A stretch of DNA of 64,000 nt from Tridacna crocea (GCA_943736015.1 OX031068.1:26606296-26670295), one strand, 5' to 3'; shown: positions 1-11,814, counted from the stretch's first letter. Notes: a model not told the origin generated them from the sequence alone. Made by a program: numbers and translations.

Positions 1-1545
1 CAAACATGGTTGAATGAATGGTACCAAGTAGCGTTTTATTGAGTAAATGTTCATGTCATTTTAAAATTCAAAGTAACAGTAACTGTTGTTGTTATAACAA
101 ATTAGTCCGCTTCTGTACCCAGACAGCCAAAATTAGATAGATGTGTATTTATAAAATGCCATCTAGGAGGAGATAATGAAAAATACTGTTGAAAAAAGCA
201 TGAAAGAGCGAATAAATAAACTAAGGAACTGCTAAGATACATGAGCGGAATGTCTGCATCAAGATAATACAGGCTCGTAAAAAGCAATCTCCATCTCTAC
301 CGTCTCCTTGTAATGCTTTAAAGGACAAATATAGAGGGAATCAAAAGTGTGATAAAAAGATTGGTACAGCGATAAGGAACTTGAAAGTGGGGAAAAAGTA
401 CTTATAGGAAACACTTAGAAAGGGGGAAGATCTCAGACTGTTAATTTGTTACTGCATGCAACTGCATTTTTAAGTCGCACGTTTGTCAAAACGTTCGACT
501 TTTTGCGATGAGCTTGAGGAGCTCAGGGTGGGTTGGGGGGTGTCTATAGTGGGTTGAAGAATCATGCAAAAAATTGGATCAAAAACGTCGTATATACTTC
601 ATAAACGAGGTGCAGTTACTCTGCTTTTAACCCGATCGCTGTGGAACTACTTTTTCTTTGGTATGTCTGGAATTTGTTCTTTATGATGGGACTGGACCCG
701 GTAACTCATATAACTCATATACCTACGCTAGAAAAAGGAGAACGTGACTCAAATTTTAAATAAAAAAAAATGCGGTTATTTTGTATATCATGTGAAAATT
801 TAACATCTATCTTTGTTTAGATGGGTAAATAAAACAAAATTCAGCTAAGATATCCCCCATCAGTGCTTAATGTGAGTTTAAAAGGGATCGCGGATTAATA
901 TGGCTTATCGAGAGCCACCTTACTGTAAATATTCATGTCTTATCGAAACGGTAGAGCTTCGCTTATAAGGATGGAATTTCGAACTCGAGTGATGTCATTT
1001 GAAATCAACTCTTTAAAACCATGCAAACCATGAATTCAGGGTTGAATATCGTAAAACTCGCTCTAAATTTGAAAATGTGTTTCGTTCCGCAGCTTTGACC
1101 TAGTTTGTAACGTAGGATACGTCTCGGATGAAACATCCCAAACCACTCGAAAAACACCCCAGAGCACTCAAAAACTATTCCATCAAAAAACTTTTGTAAC
1201 AAATAAAACTGCATACGAAACGCTTACATACATGATTTTATGGAAATTAGACATGAACTTTTGCTATCAATTCTAGTATTTTAGGTCTTTGATCAGCTTA
1301 AGTTTGAAGTACAAAACTGTACTTTGATTAAGAAAATGCAAATGGCGGACGGGATAGAAAACAAACGCACATTACGATTAACACCACTATTTAAAGTTAA
1401 AATGTTGATTACTGCTTTTGTTCGGACCCCAAAAGAGTGGCGACAAGGATATTTCATCCCCTCCGTATACAGTAGATACAACATGAAATATGAAATGCAA
1501 GGTAAAATACAGCAATTACGACCGTACATTGACAGTTGAGGGGTT
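1..1545. other. Non-coding stretch, nothing recognised
   Basis: AT-rich sequence with only short open frames that lack codon-like structure or splice-site context. I see no repeat match to the rest of the window. Interpreted as intron or intergenic DNA. Confidence 0.5.
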
Positions 1546-1549
1546 TACA

Positions 1550-1695
1550 GTCAAAACGTACTCAAACCAAAACGTACCCAAGTCAAAACGTACCTGAGTG
1601 GAGTCAAAACGTACCCGAATGGAGTCAAAATTTACCCAAATGAAGTCAAAACCTACCCAAGTGGAGTCAAAACGTACCCAATCTGTAGTCAAAAT
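1550..1695. repeat. 21-bp minisatellite
   Basis: Degenerate tandem array of about seven units resembling GGAGTCAAAACGTACCCAAGT. The first units are shorter. Because 21 is a multiple of three, the minus strand reads through as a 7-residue repeat (RFDSTWV-like); I take this as an accident of unit length, not a gene. Confidence 0.85.
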
Positions 1696-2133
1696 GAACA
1701 CATGATTTTTATAGTATTTCTAACTTCAATTTGTGTAAAAATTAATAGAAATTACCTATTCGTCATCATGACGATTTATAACTTGCTTTATTTTGAATTT
1801 GCCTTACATGATTAAAACCAATGATGAAACTTATTTAACAATAAACATAGCGAAGTCAATCAAATGCTTAGTGATAAAATCACGTTTTTCTTTCTATTTT
1901 TTTTTTTTAAGGATAATAAAGTTACTATTAATGAAAAAAAAAGCATATTGGATACTTTAAAAATATTTATCCATCATTATAAAAATATGTTTTATATATG
2001 AAAAAAAAACATAAGCATCAGCACATTTAAAGAAATGATATAACAGAGAAATGTGATACGTTAATTACATTGTTTGGATAGCAAAGATACAATTTCAACA
2101 CTCAAAAAGAGTGTAACAAATTTGATGTGGTAT
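1696..2133. other. Very AT-rich stretch, nothing recognised
   Basis: Poly-A and poly-T runs, no open frame or repeat that I can assign. Confidence 0.5.
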
Positions 2134-2353
2134 TTAACCCATTTCCACACAATCCCTACTTTCGACTACCCTGAGAAAGAAGCCTTTAGAACACATTGTG
2201 GGAAAAGGAAAAAAATGCATTTTCTCCTTTTCCCACAATTTTTTCTAACCTTCAAAAAACAAATTTCAAATTTTCTGTCACTTTAATTTTGTCGTCTGCA
2301 AATGCTTTCAATTTGGACAAGCCTAAAATTGGGTTGGTCTGGTAATGAGTTAA
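2134..2353 (+). repeat. TPE copy, type A
   Basis: Full-length between two TTAA. Starts TTAACCCATTTCC, ends GGTAATGAGTTAA. The palindrome core has lost about 18 bases around its centre, so the arms meet as GGAAAAAAATGCATTTTCTCC. Confidence 0.85.
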
Positions 2354-2476
2354 ACTAATCATTCACAATGGTCTTTAACCTGTTGTAGATTGCATGGTTA
2401 TTAATTACTTTGCAAATATTTTTTATAATTTGAGAGTCAGTTTGGTTGAGATGAAAAACCTTAGGACTGTTTTTTC

Positions 2477-3835
2477 AGCTAACCTGAGCACAACATGCTC
2501 AAGGGAAGCTTTTAGGATCACCTGGTGTCTGTCATCCGTCATGCGTCATCAACAATTCTTTAAACATCAACTCCAAAACCGCTGGGCCAATATGGACCAA
2601 ACTTGGCTGGAATGTTCCTTGGGAGGTCCTCTTTTAAAATTGTTCACAGAATTTGATTACATCAAAAGTTTTGGTTGCCATCGCAACCAAACAGTTTTCT
2701 AAGAAATTCTTTAAAAATCTTCTTCTCTGAAACAGCTGGCCAGATTTTAAAATAATTTCACAGATATGTTCCTTAACGTAGTGGACCAGTAATATAAAAA
2801 CAGCTATGTCCACTATAATATTACCCTAGAAAATTTGCTAAGATTAAAAATGAGCACTATTGTACTACTTTCACCGAGCCACTTTTTCTTTTTTGTCCTT
2901 CGTAGAATTATCATTTATAAATCTATAACTACTATAATTTCATTACAAATGGATATGATAATTACCTCCCTTTTCTGGAAACTAACAAAATTATCAACAA
3001 ATAATTTCAAGACGGACCCCGAAGGAATTTCTGTTCAGTTAAAAATGTGCAATAGTATCATATCTGTACAAAATATGTCTTTATCAACTGTCCAGAAATT
3101 TTATGCCATGCTGCACTATGCCTATTACGGAACCACTACCTTAAGTGACCCTTTCCAAAACTTTTTCGTGAAATTTTGATCAGTCAAGAAACACGACTCT
3201 GGTGAATGGGGGCTATTTGCACTATACAGGAATGAAAAAATTCTAAAAAATTCTTCTTCTCAGAAACCGCTCGTCTGATTTTGAAATAATTTCTCAGGAA
3301 TGTTCTATGGGTGACCCTTTTCAAAAATTGTTTGAGAAATTTCAGTCCGTCAAGAAACATGGCTCTCGTGAATTGGGGGTACTTGTACTTATATGGACAT
3401 GCAGAAATTCTTGAAAATTCTTACTTCTCTGAAACGGCTGATCAGATATTGAAAAAAATTCACAGAGATGTTCCTTGGGTGACCCTTTTAAAAACTTGTT
3501 CGAGAAATTTTGATTTGCCAAGAAACATGGCTCAGGTGAACTGGGGCTACTTGCACTATATGGAAATGAAGAATTTCTTGAAAATTCACCTTCTCTGAAA
3601 CCCATGATCAGATTCTAAAATAATTTCACAGCAATGTTCCTTGGGTGACCATTTTCAAAAATGTTTGCGAAATTCTAATCCATCAAGAAACATGGCTCTG
3701 GTAAATGGGGTCCACTTGCACTATTCGGACATGAAGAAATTCTTGAAAATTCTTCTTCACTGAAATGGTTGGTCAGATTTTGAAATGCTTTCACAGAGAT
3801 GTCCCTTATGTGTCCCTTTTCAAAAATTGTCAAGT
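2477..3835 (+). repeat. Degraded pearl/HINE-like tandem-repeat element
   Basis: Begins with a short hairpin (CTAACCTGAGCACAACATGCTCAAGG) of the same type that opens the element at 33546. The 3' half holds about four units of 165-168 bp, each with TTCTCTGAAAC..GATCAGATT..AATAATTTCACAG..ATGTTCCTTGGGTGACC, starting near 3258, 3426, 3592 and 3757; one older unit lies near 2722. The expected 3' end (subterminal inverted repeat, hairpin, CTTGTT) is missing, so the element is truncated. Open frames inside are by-products of the unit. Confidence 0.65.
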
Positions 3836-4353
3836 GCTAGCATCGGTATGCAGTGGCACTGTTTCAGTAAGTTCCAAGTAATAGAGGTGACCAATGACAT
3901 ACATTTAATATTGTTTTGGGTATATTATGTCAGGCTACATGCCAACATGGATATATTAAAGAAAAAGAACAATGAAAAGATCTAACTTGGTGGGAAGCTG
4001 CCTATTACAAGTAAGTGCATTTGCTCAACTAAATTGCAGACTAGTCAAAATCGAAGAATTGCTGAAAACTAATCAAATTTGACTTACGGTAAACCATTAA
4101 ATTTGAGTCTTAATTGGAAGAAAACCTTGAGTAAAAAAAAAATGAGTTTTTCTTTCTTTCAGCTCTGTTTTCCAAAGCTGTTTGAATTACGTAAAAGCAA
4201 GATTGTCAGGTAAAAGGGTGATGACCATCTATTAGTCCAAAAATATCAAGGTTTCACCATTAGTGCGACTTTCAGGACCTTCAGTCCTTTGATTTTTGTT
4301 CTATCTTGGACAACTTCAAAACGGCCTTGTAAAGTAGGGATAAACAACATCAG
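3836..4353. other. Non-coding stretch, nothing recognised
   Basis: No gene or repeat that I can support; several homopolymer A runs. Confidence 0.5.
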
Positions 4354-4585
4354 TTAAACCTTTACCAGAGAACAAAATATTAGCTCTGTCCAAATTGAAA
4401 GTACTTGCAAATAACAAATTCGCTGTAGCTCAAATGGTGCAAATTTTCTTTGATAAGGAAGAAAATGTGGAAATAGGGGAAAATGCTTTTCACTTGCATA
4501 TTCTCCTGTTGCCACAGTTTTTCTAGAAGGCTTCTTTCCCAGGGTTGTTTAGAGTTAGCATTAAAAGTTAGCTGTGAAAGGTTAA
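4354..4585 (-). repeat. TPE copy, diverged
   Basis: Starts TTAAACCTTTACC, keeps GTCCAAATTGAAAG and a decayed core (GGGGAAAATGC..GCATATTCTCC), ends GAAAGGTTAA. Confidence 0.7.
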
Positions 4586-4916
4586 TCCTTTACCAAATAG
4601 TTCCATTATTTTTATTGACATTGAAGAGATGCCTTTTTTGAATACATCGTCATAAAAAGAAAATTGCAGTTGTTGTAAAGCAGATTTAATCAACAGATAA
4701 ATGCTTAACTGGAAATATTGATTTCAAATTCTTTACCATCCAACAGAATTTAAACTGATCCAAATTCAAAGCTAAAAGCACAGTAGGTGAAAAAGTTTAA
4801 TTTAGGACATACTCGTTTTGGCCAGGTAAAAATACAAAGTAGGACATTTTGGCCAAATTTTATTTTTGAAATTTTATGAAATTTCATGAATTACAGTAGA
4901 GCCCTCCAAACATGGT
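4586..4916. other. Non-coding stretch, nothing recognised
   Basis: AT-rich; no supported feature. Confidence 0.5.
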
Positions 4917-5224
4917 TTAACTCAATACCAAATGACAAAATTTTAGACTGGTTGAAATGGAAAGGATTTGCAAACAGCAAATTGAAGATAGCCTAACCAG
5001 AGTTTTTGTCCTTGATAGAGTTGAAAATATGGAAAACGAAGAAAATGCTGGTATGTATGAAATGAAGTGGGTATGCTTTTCTGCTTCTAAAAGTAAAGGC
5101 ATAGATAAACATGTTTGTCTGTTGAAAGGTACAAAACACTATCAGCTCCTACTTTTCCCATCATAATTTCCAAAGCCTTCTGCCTAAGTATTGTTTTAAA
5201 ACAAAGAGTTGTTTTGTAAAGGGT
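4917..5224 (-). repeat. TPE copy, old and expanded
   Basis: Left end TTTAACTCAATACCAAATGACAAAATTTTAGACTGG is clear. The core is broken by about 70 unrelated bases after GAAAATGCTGG, and the right end (AAAGCCTTCTGCC..TTGTTTTGTAAAGGG) is weak. Confidence 0.55.
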
Positions 5225-5526
5225 CTCTTTTTTTTAAATAAACTTAAAAAAAAAAACTGCTATATTTTGCTTAGGCTAACAAAGAAAGTACAGAAAAATT
5301 ATGAGTAAAAAATGCAAATAGCGAAAAAAATTCAACATTTGTGAAATATAGTATCTGAAATTTTATCTTGATCACGTAATAATTTCATGGGAAACTGACT
5401 TGGCATACTAGAAAGTTGTCTTTGACTCCTCACCTCATAAACTCAACCTGTAAAATCTTTGAAAAAATATAAAAATATGAAAATTATCATTCAAAATAAG
5501 TTTTTATCCCTGTACTAAACACAACT
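5225..5526. other. Non-coding stretch, nothing recognised
   Basis: AT-rich; no supported feature. Confidence 0.5.
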
Positions 5527-5756
5527 TTAATTCTTTACCACAGAATCCCGACTTTTAACGACCCTTAGAAAGAAACCATTTGAAAACATTATTGGAAAAG
5601 AAGAAAATGCTGGTAAACAGCATTTTCTCCTTTTCCCACAATGTTTTCCACTCTTCCCAAACCAATTTTCCAACTCTTTAGTCACATTTATTTTGTGGTC
5701 TGCTAATGCTTTCAATTTGGAACAGTCTGTTATTCTCCCTTTTGGTAAAGAGTTAA
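5527..5756 (+). repeat. TPE copy, type A
   Basis: TTAATTCTTTACC to GGTAAAGAGTTAA. Core centre reads GCTGGTAAACAGC. One of a run of elements meeting at TTAA. Confidence 0.85.
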
Positions 5757-5946
5757 CATCCTTGAAGTAAAAGCTTTAAATACATACTGGGTCAAGGAGA
5801 AAATGATGGTAACTATCATTTTCTCCCTGCACAGTTGTCTGCTCTTTCCAAAACAAATGTCAACAATTTTGTCATATTTTATTTGTCTTCTGCCAAGGCT
5901 TTTAATTTTGAAAAGTCTGCAATTTTATTGTTTTTGAAATGGTTAA
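5757..5946 (+). repeat. TPE copy, type A, left end eroded
   Basis: Core GGAGAAAATGATGGTAACTATCATTTTCTCC carries a paired change in both arms (GATGG / CTATC). Ends GAAATGGTTAA, sharing that TTAA with the next copy. Confidence 0.75.
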
Positions 5947-6172
5947 CTCTTTCCCACATAATCCTGACTTTAGACAACCCTGGAGTAGAGGCCTTTTGAA
6001 ACCATTGTAGGAAAAGGAGAAAATGCTGGTACATGTACCAGCATTTTCTCCTTTTTCAACAACATTTCCTACCCTGTCACAAATTTCATCATTTAAGTCA
6101 CATTCAATTTATGGTCTGCAAAAACTTTTAATTTGGACAAGTTTAAAATTGTGTCGTTTGGTAAAGAGTTAA
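5943..6172 (+). repeat. TPE copy, type A
   Basis: Starts TTAACTCTTTCCC, ends GGTAAAGAGTTAA. Core centre GCTGGTACATGTACCAGC is a longer perfect palindrome than usual (extra CATG). Confidence 0.85.
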
Positions 6173-6400
6173 CTCTGCTAAACGAAATTTTTTTAGACTT
6201 TTCTAACTGAAAGCATTTGTAGACTACAGCTTAAAATGTGGTTCAGACAAATGAAATTGTTGTTCATTGGAGGGAAAATGTTTTCGGAAAACGAGGAAAT
6301 GCTGATTACTGGTCAGCATTTTCTCCTTTTCCCATAATGTTTCAAAAAAGGCTTCTTTTTAAGGCGTATTTAGAGTCGGTATTGTGTGGTTAAGAGTTAA
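6169..6400 (-). repeat. TPE copy, type A
   Basis: Shares its left TTAA with the preceding copy and runs in the opposite direction. Core GCTGATTACTGGTCAGC is asymmetric by two bases. Confidence 0.8.
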
Positions 6401-6424
6401 CTGCATGCAGACTACTCTTGTGTA

Positions 6425-6508
6425 TATTCTGTGCAGTCTGATCAGGACCTCACTATGGTTCTGGTTGTACAGTGCAACCTATTACCTGATAAGCACTCTG
6501 AGGGTTGA
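6425..6508 (+). repeat. GFB foldback-family copy (longer variant)
   Basis: TGTGCAGTCTGATCAGGACC followed by ACCTGATAAGCACTCTGAGGG. The same block occurs in reverse orientation at 9800-9890. Confidence 0.6.
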
Positions 6509-6746
6509 AGTGTCAGAGAAAGTGGTTGTTATGATGAGACATACCTGGAGTGACATAGATAGTTCTAAACTGACAGAAGAGGAAACCTGCAGCTTCAAGT
6601 GATTTGCTATCATCTGTCACGCTGTTGACATAGATATGCATTATACACTTACTCTCTTATTGTTTACTTACTTTTATACATACTATTTCCTCAGTTTTCC
6701 CTCTTGTGTGTGTTTGTGTGTGTTTTTTCTTTTCTTTGATAAAACT

Positions 6747-6950
6747 TTAACCCTTTGTTGTACAATCACAACACTTAGATGTAAATCTTGTGAAAGCAGT
6801 ATGGGAAAAGGGTTAAATAGTGGTAATCAGCATTTTCACATTTTCCCACAAAAATTTCTAATGTTTCAGAAATAGATCTGATCTTCCAAACCACATTTTG
6901 ATTTGTTGTCTGAACATGTTTAACATTTCATCTTTCTGGTAAAGAAGTAA
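6747..6950 (+). repeat. TPE copy, diverged
   Basis: TTAACCCTTTGTTG start, core GGGAAAAGGGTTAAATAGTGG..AGCATTTTCAC, end CTGGTAAAGAAGTAA. Confidence 0.7.
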
Positions 6951-7120
6951 TACATTTTTTTTTTCTAGATTCATCAATTAGGATAAGCAACTACACAGTA
7001 TGAATTTGGAAAAGACCAACAATTATTGCTTTTTATTTGCAGCTGTTCCTTTTCCCTACTATAATTTCCATCTCGTGTGAAAAACGGATTCTGAGTAACC
7101 TAGTCAGGCATAGGTATAGA

Positions 7121-7275
7121 GGATATTTGTTTTTTTTTGCGGTGAAAGATCAAAATTTATTTCATTGAGTGAACACCATCGGTAATACTTTCACGAGTGG
7201 ACAGCCACTCATGATAATATTACCGATGGTGTTCACTTGATGCAATAAATTTCGATCTTTCACCAAAAAATATCC
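7121..7275. repeat. Long foldback (about 70-bp arms)
   Basis: GGATATTT..GGTGAAAGATC at the left pairs with GATCTTTCACC..AATATCC at the right; inner arms GTGAACACCATCGGTAAT / ATTACCGATGGTGTTCAC are almost perfect. The loop is ACAG at 7201-7204. A hairpin MITE unrelated in sequence to TPE; single copy here. Confidence 0.85.
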
Positions 7276-7321
7276 CAAATATTCTATTTATTTCATGCTT
7301 AAAACCCCTTCTGCAAGGAGC

Positions 7322-7550
7322 TTAACTCTTTACCACACGATAAATTTTTTGCCTAGTCCAAATTAAAAGCATTTGCAGACGACAAAATAAATGTGAATCA
7401 AAAAATGAAACTTGATTTGGAAAGGGTAGAAAACATTGTGGGAAAAGGAGAAAATGCTGGTTACCAGCATTTTCTCCTTTTCCCACAATGTTTTCTATAG
7501 GCTTCTTTCTCCGGGGCGTCAAAAGTAGGGATTGTGTGGTAATGGGTTAA
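7322..7550 (-). repeat. TPE copy, type A, near consensus
   Basis: TTAACTCTTTACCACACG to GGTAATGGGTTAA, with an intact perfect core centred on GCTGGTTACCAGC. A good reference copy for the minus orientation. Confidence 0.95.
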
Positions 7551-8414
7551 TCAAAATCCAGTACAGTTCTTTTCCGTTATTCCCCATGGTGTACCACTCT
7601 TGCATAGCAACGCATTACAATATTACTTCAAGTGCGAGAAATGCAAGGTTAATGATGTCATATTTCCATCTGGTTGTGAGTCGCGCAATTTACCTATTCA
7701 ACAAGAACATGGAAATCTGTATTTTCACTAATAGTACTTGTGTTATATCGAAAAATATTTTGACTGCTATTTTTGGATATCCTACCGGAAAGCATGAAAA
7801 TAATAGAATTAGCACCCTGACGGCTAGACTGGTATTTAGAATTTTCACATCTCACCAAATTAAAAAGTATGTATGTCACTGAAATTTATATGAAAAAAAC
7901 AATACAAATCATCATTAATTAAGAATCATAAAATTACCCAAAAAAAATTTTTTTGGTGGTATTCCCTTAAAAGGCTACGTAGCCTCTTAAGCTATTTTTA
8001 GATCCCAAATCAGAAAAGCATTGTGGGAATGTTAAGTGACTTGCACGTGACTTACGACTATTAAAAATTCTATAACATAACAAACATGTAATTATTTTCC
8101 ATGATGTCTAGAACTTTGGATGCTATGTTTGAAGCTTCGTCTGTATATTTCCGGTATGTAAATGAGCGAGCTGCTGATGTAACAATAGACCGTGTTTCCC
8201 TTCAATGTTGACCTGGGCTGTGGTAAATATCTAATTTATCTAGTTGTCAGATGGTTTTCGACTACTGGGGTTTAATGAATGAAAATCGTAAGGCTTTGGG
8301 AGTATAGGGATGATTTTTTAAAATTTTTGTAAGATTTTCGTCCCAAAATCTGAAGGGCTACCTTTAAAAACATTGAGGCCAAAAAAGAAAATACTCAAAT
8401 TGAGTGCTTGTAGT
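7551..8414. other. Non-coding stretch with a small palindrome
   Basis: No gene. At about 7964-7990 lies CTTAAAAGGCTACGTAGCCT followed by CTTAAG, a near-perfect 26-base palindrome. Otherwise nothing recognised. Confidence 0.5.
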
Positions 8415-8690
8415 AATGATTGATAGATTTGATGGTGTTTAACACCATTTTCAACATTATTTGGGTTATATCATGGTGGACAGTGCACCTATCCATGCTT
8501 TCCTGTAGTTTCTTTACAAGTACTCTGCACAATAATATTTCCAAGCCATCAGAAACAATGATCAGCGGTGAGAGAGGAATGAATCCTGTCACAATGACTA
8601 TCATAGTTCTTGGAAAGAAATTGGCTGAGAAGGGGATCTAAGAGTCAATCTCCTATACACGACTGATCGCGCTTTTTGGGCAAGGCAGTT
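8415..8690 (-). repeat. SINE-like repeat copy
   Basis: Shares ordered blocks with 36060-36375, 60074-60335 and (opposite strand) 41906-42185: GTGCACCTATCCATGCT, AGTACTCTGCACA, ATGATCAGCGGTGAGAGAGG, TTGGAAAGAAATTGGC. The tRNA-like head expected at the right is decayed. Confidence 0.6.
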
Positions 8691-8837
8691 CACATAAGAT
8701 ATTATCATGCCACAATCTTTTCGCTTGATGTATTCTTGCAAAAAAGCATAGTTCATGCTGATGATAATCTGTATTGTAAAAATGGTCTCCAATGTGAACT
8801 GCTGCAAATTTGTTTCACTACATAAAAGAGTTATGGC

Positions 8838-9065
8838 TTGACTCTCTACCATACAGTAAACTTTCCAACTTCCCAATCGAAAGCATTTGCAGATTATGAA
8901 TTTAGCTGATAGGTTGGTAATTGTCGATGAAAGGGTAGAAAGCATTTTTTTAAAAAGAGGAAATGCTGGTAACTGGCGTTTTTTCTTTTTGAAACAAGGT
9001 TTGTATTGTAATACATTACTTTCTAAGGGATCATTAAAACTTATGATTGTGTGGCAAAGAGTTAA
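8838..9065 (-). repeat. TPE copy, diverged
   Basis: TTGACTCTCTACC start, CAATCGAAAGCATTTGCAGA, core with weak arms (GGAAATGCTGGTAACTGGCG), end GTGGCAAAGAGTTAA. The centre base is A although the copy is in the minus orientation. Confidence 0.75.
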
Positions 9066-9112
9066 AAGTAACATTGCTATCAAATTTATTACCTTGTCAG
9101 CCGATGTTTATC

Positions 9113-9339
9113 TTAACCCATTACCACACAATCCCTACTTTTGACGCCCCTGAGAAAGAAGCCTTTTGAAAAAACTGTGGGAAAAGGAGAAAATGCTGGT
9201 AACCAGCATTTTCTCCTTTTCCCACAGTGTTTTCTACCCTTCCTAGAACAAGTTTCAATTTTTCAATCACATTTATTTTGTCGCCTGCAAATGCTTTCAG
9301 TTTGGACGTCTAAAATGTTCTTGTGTATTAAAGAGTTAA
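9113..9339 (+). repeat. TPE copy, type A, near consensus
   Basis: TTAACCCATTACCACACAAT start, perfect core centred on GCTGGTAACCAGC, end TTAAAGAGTTAA. Confidence 0.93.
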
Positions 9340-9542
9340 AGGGTTTAATTTTCATCTTTTCTGAAGCAATATATCGTTTCTTACGAATTTCTGATGATAT
9401 CATTTCCATAGAGTAAGCTGTTCATATAATTGATAAAATGTGTGCAAAAAATTTTGTTTTTGTGCATATGCTGTTCACATATACTTTTCAAGAGCATTTA
9501 AGTTGGCATAATGCAAAGTTCCATCTGCTGCTTGAGTTTTCT

Positions 9543-9750
9543 TTAACTCTTTCCCAAACAACAAATTTTAGACTCTTTCAAACTGAAAGAGATTGCAGAC
9601 AACAATTTAAAACTTGATGAAAAAGATTGACAGTTCTCCAAAAGGGTAGGAAACACTGTGGGAAAAGGAGAAATTGCTCATTACGAGCAATTTCTCCTTT
9701 TCCCATAGTGTTTTCAAAAGACTTTTATTGCAGACACATTTTTGACTATC
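9543..9750 (-). repeat. TPE copy, type B
   Basis: TTAACTCTTTCCCAAACAAC start; core arm GAGAAATTGCTC and its mirror GAGCAATTTCTC. Right terminus not recognisable. Confidence 0.85.
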
Positions 9751-9799
9751 AAGAAGAAGGCTTTGGAAACATTCTGGGAAGGAAGAAAATGCTTACACT

Positions 9800-9890
9800 T
9801 TAACCATCAGAGTGCTTATCAGGTGATAGGTTACACTTGCACAGCTAGAGCAAGAGAGTGTAGGTTCTGATCAGATTGCACAGAATATGC
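9800..9890 (-). repeat. GFB foldback-family copy (longer variant)
   Basis: Reverse complement of the block at 6425-6508: AGTGCTTATCAGGTGATAGG ... TTCTGATCAGATTGCACAG. Confidence 0.6.
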
Positions 9891-9940
9891 AAAGGATCAA
9901 GTCTGAATGGGATTATCCCTTCACCACACAATCCAGATAT

Positions 9941-10169
9941 TTAATCCTTTCCCAACCAGTTCCTGGTTTTGAAGACCCTGGAAAAGAAGGCTTTCCAAAA
10001 AAACTGAGGGAAAAGGAGAAAATGCTGGTAACCAGCATTTTCTCCTATTCCCACAATGTTTTCTACCTTATCAAAAACAAATTGCATCATTTGATCCACA
10101 CTGAAATTGTTGTCTGCAAATGCTTTCAATTTGGAGAAGGCTAAAATCTGGCAGTTTTTGAGGGGTAAA
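9941..10169 (+). repeat. TPE copy, type A
   Basis: TTAATCCTTTCCCAACCAG start, intact core (one arm CTCCTATTCCC), right end worn to GAGGGGTAA. Confidence 0.85.
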
Positions 10170-10256
10170 TCAGAGCTTGAAGAAGGCCAGTCATGTTTGT
10201 TACAATTTGATCTTGATCTGTACTTGCAATAAAAGCAATGAAAGTACTATTTTGTC

Positions 10257-10482
10257 CTCAACCCTTTGCTATACAACCCTGAATTTTATAGATTCTGGAA
10301 AAGGTACCTTTTGAAAAAACTTTGGAAGAAGGAGAAACTGCTGTTTACCAACATATTGTTGTTTTCCCACAGTAGTTTGTACTTTTTCAAAGACAGAAAT
10401 CTGTTATGCTACACTGAATTTGTCGTGAAAATGCTTTCAGTTTTGTCTATTGTACAGTTTCATTGTTTGGCAAAGAGTTTAA
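10257..10482 (+). repeat. TPE copy, diverged
   Basis: TCAACCCTTTGCTATACAA start, decayed core (GAGAAACTGCTG..), end TTTGGCAAAGAGTTTAA. Confidence 0.7.
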
Positions 10483-10527
10483 AGTTAACCCTGAGGCCAC
10501 AGGGTAACTCCCAGTGCCTTGGCGACA

Positions 10528-10565
10528 TCATAGATCATGATCAGACTGCAGTGCATGAAAGTTTG
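10528..10565. repeat. GFB hairpin fragment
   Basis: ATAGATCATGATCAGACTGC with only a weak mirror. Confidence 0.4.
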
Positions 10566-10925
10566 TGCCCAATGGTGTAGTTTTGATATGAAATGTATAT
10601 GATAATAGTTAATGCAAATTTGCAATTATAAAGGTTTGTTTACAAAATGTAAATTTTATGTTTTTTGCTTGTGGCTGTTTCCTTCCTCTCATTGATGTAA
10701 AAGACCCATGGAGCCAAAGGTAGTTCTGAGTCGTAATGCTGCAGGGCAAGTAAACAGGACTTATGAATTTGAAGCTACAATTTGATAACATTATTTTTCA
10801 GGGATTGATGAATTTTTAGGTTTATGGCAGATTTTATTCCTTTCTCTGTGCTTATGTTGTCCGAACTTTGTTCAAAGCGACTGGGAGCTTGGAAAGACTT
10901 GAGCCATGCTAGGCCAAATGGATTT
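10566..10925. other. Non-coding stretch, nothing recognised
   Basis: No supported feature. Confidence 0.5.
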
Positions 10926-11154
10926 CAACTCTTTAGCAAACGACAAAATTATAGACTAGACTAAATTAAAAGCATTTTGCAGACGACAAAATAAAAGTGA
11001 CTGAAAATTTGAAATTTCTCTTGGGAAGGCAAGAAAACATTGTTGGAAAAGGAGAAAACGCTGGTTTCCAGCATTTTCTCCTTTTCCCACAATGTTTTCC
11101 CAAAGACTTCTTTCTCAGGGTCTTCAAAAGTAGGATTGTGTGGTAATGGGTTCA
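10926..11154 (-). repeat. TPE copy, type A
   Basis: Both TTAA ends are mutated (TCAACTC at left, GGGTTCA at right). Core perfect but with a changed centre, GCTGGTTTCCAGC. Confidence 0.85.
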
Positions 11155-11221
11155 TTGTTTTCTGCAAAAACTTTCAATGTTGAAATAATGTAAAATTTAG
11201 TGTCAGGCACTAAAGAGTTAA
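11155..11221 (+). repeat. TPE right-end fragment
   Basis: TTTTCTGCAAAAACTTTCAATG ... GGCACTAAAGAGTTAA: only the last 65 bases of an element. Confidence 0.6.
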
Positions 11222-11814
11222 TAGTCCATTTTCAGTTGAATTCCAGTCATGCCCAGAATGTATTTATTGTCAGCCTAACCTAGAGAGTGTTATAGAATTT
11301 AATAAATATCAGGGGAGCTCATACCAGATAGAATTTATCATGGGGTTTCATGTAAGTTTGAAGTCAAGAAAAATGGCGTAAGTAAGGCAGTCTATTCAAC
11401 AAAATTATCAGACCATAGCCAGACAAAGTTTTACTTTTACACCGTTTTTATGTCCATGTCTACCATTTCCCAGATTTTGTAAATTTGGTGTTATTTGGTT
11501 TTGATCTTTAAAATCATATAGATAACAGGAAAATGATTTCTGTGAGGTAGACATAATCTACTGCTTATTATTCAAATATGAAAGGGATTTTTTTTATATT
11601 CAGAATACTTTATAAAGATATACATATTTAACTTACAAATGCGATTCAAAATTTTTGTAGGATTCGTGTCTCTTTATCTTTATTTTGCATAGATAAATCT
11701 TTTTCAATTATACTTAAAATGGATTTCACATTCACTAATAACTTTTTTTAAATGAACATTCTGTGAAAAAGAGAGGCTGGAAATTGCGTTAGATAAATGT
11801 GTTAATAAACTTTA
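11222..11814. other. Non-coding stretch, nothing recognised
   Basis: AT-rich; no supported feature. Confidence 0.5.

Noticed and set aside
1324..1539. 71-residue open frame with fairly balanced composition
   Set aside because: Overlaps a minus-strand frame, no splice sites of quality, and runs into the minisatellite.
2835..3179. 114-residue open frame
   Set aside because: Lies in the degraded HINE-like element and is rich in chance hydrophobic residues; no family seen.
8601..9083. 160-residue minus-strand open frame
   Set aside because: It crosses a SINE-like block and a TPE copy and has no recognisable domain.
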